Below, one piece after another: positions 7,901-13,900 of a DNA stretch of 17,684 bases. Under the pieces are notes generated by a model. That model ran no database searches, was not told the DNA's origin, and was given only the letters and a program-made list of their open reading frames with translations. The stretch spans positions 1-17,684 of the forward strand of contig CAZSIR010000048.1 in assembly GCA_964606765.1 (NCBI GenBank), given 5' to 3'. The stretch's first letter is position 1, and each line of letters begins with the position of its first letter. A program made the translations under genes and the position numbers. Origin of the DNA: Ga0077527 sp964606765 (GTDB lineage: Bacteria > Pseudomonadota > Gammaproteobacteria > Burkholderiales > SG8-41).

Positions 7901-10900
7901 CTACACCGTGAGCCCGGGGTGGAGTGTTACGCGGCAGGTCGGCGGTAGCGAAGTCTCGGGCCTCAGCTACCGTTTGTTGTTCACCGGGACGATCACGGTC
8001 GCTGATGGCCCGGGCGGGAACGATGTTCTTTATGGCGGCAGCGGCAATGATTGGGCATTCGGTGGGCGGGGTGACGATTTCATCGATGGTGGCAGTGGCA
8101 ATGACGTGCTTTTTGGTGATGAAGGTGCCGATGTCGTCATTGGCGGTACCGGCAATGATGTGCTGGTTGGGGATGGCCAGCAGGTTGCGCTTCAGGACCA
8201 GGGAGGAGACTTTCTTGACGGCGGGGACGGTGAGGATACGCTTGAAGGCAATGGCGGCGATGATGTGTTGATTGGCGGCATTGGCAACGACATCCTGCGC
8301 GGCGGGGAAGGCAACGACATCCTGATCGGCGGACCGGGGCAGGACGTGATCATCGGTGGCGCCGGTCGAGATACCTATGTCTATAACCGCGGCGACGGCA
8401 CGGACATCATCATTGACAGCGTCGCCGGTGGCAATGATCCCGAAGCCAGCATTCTGGTGCTGGGCGAGGGTATCCGGCCCGACGATCTCAAATTCCGCTT
8501 TGGCAGTCTGTTGATCGATCTGGGGCCCTCTGATCCGGGTGATCCGTTCGCCGGCAATGACGAAATTCATTTTCAGGGCTTCAACAAGGATTATCCCGAC
8601 CTGACGGCCACGGTGGGTGAAATCCGCTTTGCTGACGGCACGGTGCTGAACTACGCCGATATTCTCGCACGCGGATTTGATGTCGACGGCACTGCGCTGG
8701 ATGATGCCGGCAGCGGGGCGCTGATCGGATCATCGGTCGCCGACCGCATTCGCGGTTTTGCCGGAAGCGACGAGCTCGAGGGGCGTGACGGCGACGATGT
8801 GTTGATTGGCGACGGTGGAGAAGACCGGCTGGACGGCGGCAACGGCAATGACCGACTCGACGGCGGCGGCAGCAACGACATTCTCGCCGGCGGCATGGGT
8901 AGTGACGATTACCTGTTTATCCGTGGCGACGGCATAGACACGCTGATTGAGGGTTCCCTGGTCGTGCCGGGCCTTTCTGATCCGGACAGCACGGATCGCA
9001 TCGTGTTTGGTGCCGGCATCACCCGCGATGACGTTTCTCTGCTGCGCACTGGAGCCGGGGATCTGATTGTGCGTTACGGCGATGGTGATGAAATCCTGGT
9101 CGAAGGTCAGTACCGACTGGCCGGCGCTGAAATAGAACGCATAGTTTTTACCGATGGCGCGACTATTGAAAAAAGCGAACTTGATGCGTTGGAGATCGGT
9201 GTTCTGGAGGGTACGGCTGACGCGGACGAACTCTACGGCAGCGGTGGCAATGACACGCTGCGCGGTCATGAAGGAGATGATGTTCTCGATGGCGGGCCGA
9301 TACCCGAGCGGCGAGTGGCGGGCGCTCGCCTGATAACCGGGGACGATGTACTGGAGGGGGGCACGGGCAGCGACCGTTATGTCTTGTACTGGGGCATGGG
9401 GTCAGACCGCATCATCGATGCGCCCGACGGCCAAATCAACACCTTGGAGCTGCGTGGGGGCGCGACTCTGGAGAGTGTGAAAACCGTGCGCGATGGCGAA
9501 GACCTGCTGGTGAGATTTCGTGGCTCAAACGACAGCGCCCGGGTAGAGGGGTTTTTTTCGGCCGGAGCTGCGGGTGCGTGGCGTATCGCCAGCGCTGAAG
9601 ATGGCAGCCTGTCACTGCTTGATGTTTACGACGGGCAAAGCGCTGCCGCCAGCGCTCATGTGCTGGAAGCAATGGCGGATTACAAGCAGCAGCTGCTGGG
9701 GGAGTGGCGAGCCCGCGGACAATCGGATTTCGATTTGCCGACCCACGTTTATGTGCGAGCGACCTGGTCGCAGACAGTTTCCGAGTGGACCCAGGCCATC
9801 GCCGGGCCGCAGGGGCCAGTTATCACGCAGCAGACCTTTGTCAATGACCCGGTGATTTACAACGCGATCAGTGGTTACGGGGTGCGTCAGGGCGGGCGCA
9901 TCCTGCCCCTGTTGCTGCAGGGTAACGTCGTTGAACAGATCCGCGTATCGCCTCTGGTCGAATCCAGCGAGTCCGATGCGCCGTTGATCACTGCACAGGC
10001 AGTGGCTGGTGGTGAAGTCAACGTCACATCCTATTCCTTTTATGCCGGATTCAGCGGGCCTTTTGACAATTCGCGGACTTATTCCAATTCCAGAGGCTTT
10101 CTTGTCAATACGATCACCGAGTCAAGCTATGAGGGCTGGGTGCTGCTGAATTTGCGTCTGGATGATCAGGGTACGTTTCGTTTCAACTTGCTGCAGGTCA
10201 CAGAGCAGCCGGTGATCGAGGAGATTACTGCGGGCGACAGCGACAACACCATTGTCGGCATGCTCGACAGCAGCGGGGATCGGTTGGCGTTGATCAATGC
10301 CGGTGCCGGGGAGGATCACATCACTGCCGGAGCCCATGATTTTGCTTTTGGCGGCGAGGGCGACGACAACATTACCGGCGGGGCCTATGCCTACGGTGGC
10401 GATGGTGATGACCGTCTTGTCGATGGGCGGTTCCTTGCCGGCGGCGCAGGTGATGATTTCCTCGGCGGCGGCGAAGGGGAGACCACCTTCCACTTCCGCA
10501 TCGAAGAGGCGGGTCAGGACCGGGTGCAGGACCGCAACGGGATTTCACTGCAGGAGTTTTTGCTGCGCGCCGGGTTTTCGGATTCGCTGTCCAATCTGGC
10601 CTACGGCGGCAAGTACCGGCTTGGCGGCGATTCCAGCTTTCAGTTTCAGGGGACGCTGGAACAGCGTTTTGGCGGCAGGGATTCTGATGCGTACCAAGGT
10701 CTCTTCTCAGGGTTGACCTACGCCGAGCTTGATCTTGGAAACGGCGAGACGAGGCGTTATGCGGCATTGCCCGCGGCGCCGGGCTTTCCGCGCGGTGTTG
10801 CCGACGGTTTTTTCCGCGGGCCTTATCGCAGCGACGGATACTTTACCTGGGTATATAACTCGGTTGAAGACATCATGCGCGATTTCGCGGCTTTGGGTCT

Positions 10901-13900
10901 GCAATTCAATCCGGCGGATGTCTCTCTGATACCGATTGCAGATGATTTTTCCGGTTTTACGGCGGACAATTATCGGGCGCTGGAGCCGTTTTTTGCGAAC
11001 GGTATTCTGGAAAAAGATGTGGTGGAATTGTCCGGCTTCCGCGACGGTGTCGACGAATGGACTGTGGGATTCGTGACGCCGGACGAGTACGGTGAGCAGA
11101 ACCGTGTGCTGCGCCTGGTATGGGGCGAGGACAAGGTCATTGACGTCGAATTGCCTTCGGCGACCGATTTGATCGGCCATGGCGTTGAAGAAATACGCTT
11201 TGGCAACAATGGAGTTTATGTCGGCGATCTGATCGAACTTGCGCAGGAGACGGGTTTTGTTGGAACCCCTTTTGATGATTACCTGCGCGGCACGGATGGC
11301 GATGACCGTATTCTCGGTCTTGCGGGATGGGATTTCATCGAGGGCGGTACAGGCAACGATGTGTTGGGCGGCGGCGCGGGAATCGACGAATTTCTCTTTG
11401 ATCTGGGCGCGGGCTCGGACACCATCCTCGACCCCGATGCGGATGATCTGATCCTGTTCGGCAACATGATCGAACCGGACCAGATAAGGCTGGGCCTGGG
11501 TTCGCTGCGCCTTGCTTATGGCACGGCAGGGGACAAAATCCATTTCGAGGGCTTTGATCCCGACAATGTGTACGGCGCCACGCTGTTTGCCGCACTGCAG
11601 TTCTGGGGTATCGGACCGGGTGAAGAGCTGTCGGATGGCTCGTTTGAAACGGTGTGGACGCTGCGGGACGAACTGACTTTCGCCGATGTGCTGAGCCGCG
11701 GATTTGATGTCACTGGCAGCGCCGGCAACGATATGCTCCGCGGCACCAATATCCATGACCGTTTTTACGGCGATGCGGGTAACGACATGCTGACCGGTGG
11801 CGCGGGCGGCGATACCTATTTTTTCAATGCCGGCGATGGCGTCGATACCGTGATCGATGCAACAGAGGCCGGGGCGATCAATCGTGTGGTGCTGCGCGAT
11901 TATCTGGCAGCGGACATCACCGGTTTCAGGGATGGCCAGCATGTCGTGCTTCAGGCCGGCGGCAGTGGTGATGCAGTGCGCATCCTCTGGAACGATGCCA
12001 CGGGCGCTGGCGTCGATGTTGTTGAATTCGCCGACGGCGCGACCTGGGACAGGGCGTTTCTCGACCAACTCGGCGGCGCCGGCAATTCAGCGCCGGTGGT
12101 CGCAGCGCCGATCGGCGGCATCACCGCGGATGAAGACAGCGCGCTGAACTTTGTCATCCCGGTGAATACGTTTCAGGATGCGGATGCCGGTGACGTGTTG
12201 AGTTATGCCGCAACGCTGGCGAATGGCGCCGCGCTGCCGGGCTGGCTGACGTTCGATGCCGAAACGCGCACATTCTCAGGCTTGCCTGCCAACGGTGATG
12301 TTGGAACCATCCAGATCAAGGTGACGGCCACGGATGGCTCGGACGCATCGGTATCCGACACCTTCAATCTGGCAGTGCTCAACGTCAACGATGCACCGCT
12401 GCTTGCTGCCGCGCTCGCCGACCAGAATGCCGTCGAAGATCAAGCCTTCAGCTTTGCCGTGCCGGCAGGCACGTTTGCGGACGAAGATGCCGGCGACTTG
12501 CTGACGTATTCCGCGACGCTCAGTAACGGCACGGCATTGCCGGAGTGGTTGAGCTTTGATGCTGCGACCAACATCTTCAGCGGCGTGCCGGCGAATGCCG
12601 ATGTCGGCATGCTCACCATCCGTTTGACGGCAACCGACAGCGATGGCGCATCGGTGTCGGATACGTTTACCGTCAGTGTGGGCAATGTCAATGATGCGCC
12701 GGTGCTGGGTAATCCGTTGATGGATCAGGCGGTGACCGCGGGCATGCCTTTCAGCTATATCGTTCCGGTGAATACCTTCACTGATGAGGATATGGGCGAC
12801 AGCGTAACCCTGTCGGCACGCTTGGCCGGCGGCGCTGCGTTGCCGGACTGGCTGGCGTTTGATGCGGCCACAGGTACGTTCAGCGGCACTTTCAGCGGCA
12901 CGCCGTCAGCATCCAGCGTCGGTGTGCTCGATGTCGAAGTCGTTGCCACGGATGCGGCGGGCGCTTCTGCCGGTGACCAATTCGTGCTGACGGTCAATCC
13001 GGCGGCAGGTCTGGTCCTGACCGGCACTGCCGGCGCCGACACGCTGATCGGCGGTTACGGCAATGACCTGATCGACGGCCTGGCGGGCGCGGATCAACTC
13101 TATGGCGGAGACGGCGACGACAGTTACATCGTCGACCATGTCAACGATCTCGTATTCGAAAATCCGGACGAAGGTCACGACACTGTTTTCAGCAGCGTGA
13201 ACCATACGCTGTCCGCCCATGTTGAAGATCTGATCCTCACCGGCGCCGCCAATCGCAACGCCACCGGCAACGCGCTGGCCAACACGCTCATCGGCAACAG
13301 CGGCGCGAATCGTCTCGATGGCGGCGCCGGGGCGGACGTGCTGGCGGGCGGGCTGGGCAATGACACTTACATTGTCGATGACGTGCTTGACCAGGTCTTT
13401 GAAGCGCCCTCTGCTGGCACGGACACCGTGCAGTCTTCGGTCAGCTACGCACTGGGGGCGAATGTCGAGCATCTGACGCTCACCGGCGAGGCTGCGATTA
13501 ACGGCACCGGCAATGAACTCGCCAATACCCTCACCGGCAACGCCGCCGCCAATACCTTGACCGGCGGCGCGGGCAATGACCGGCTGATCGGCGGCGGCGG
13601 TGGGGATACCTTGATCGGTGGCGCCGGGAATGATACGTATGTAATTGATTTAATTGATGATTTATTGATCGAGGCAGCAGGCGAAGGCACCGACGCCGTC
13701 GAAAGCCACCTTGATTTCACGCTGGCTGAGCATTTTGAAAATCTGGTGCTCACCGGTAATGCCATTTCCGGCACCGGCAACGCCGCGGCGAACCGGCTGA
13801 CCGGCAATGCATTGGCCAATGTATTGATGGGTCTCGACGGCAACGATGTGCTCGACGGCAAAGGCGGCGCGGACACGCTGATCGGCGGCGCCGGCAATGA

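Noticed and set aside
10707..12068. Long open frame on the - strand (453 codons) opposite the giant RTX gene
   Set aside because: It mirrors a GC-rich repetitive gene; the product is low in motifs and the + strand frame is continuous with clear domains.
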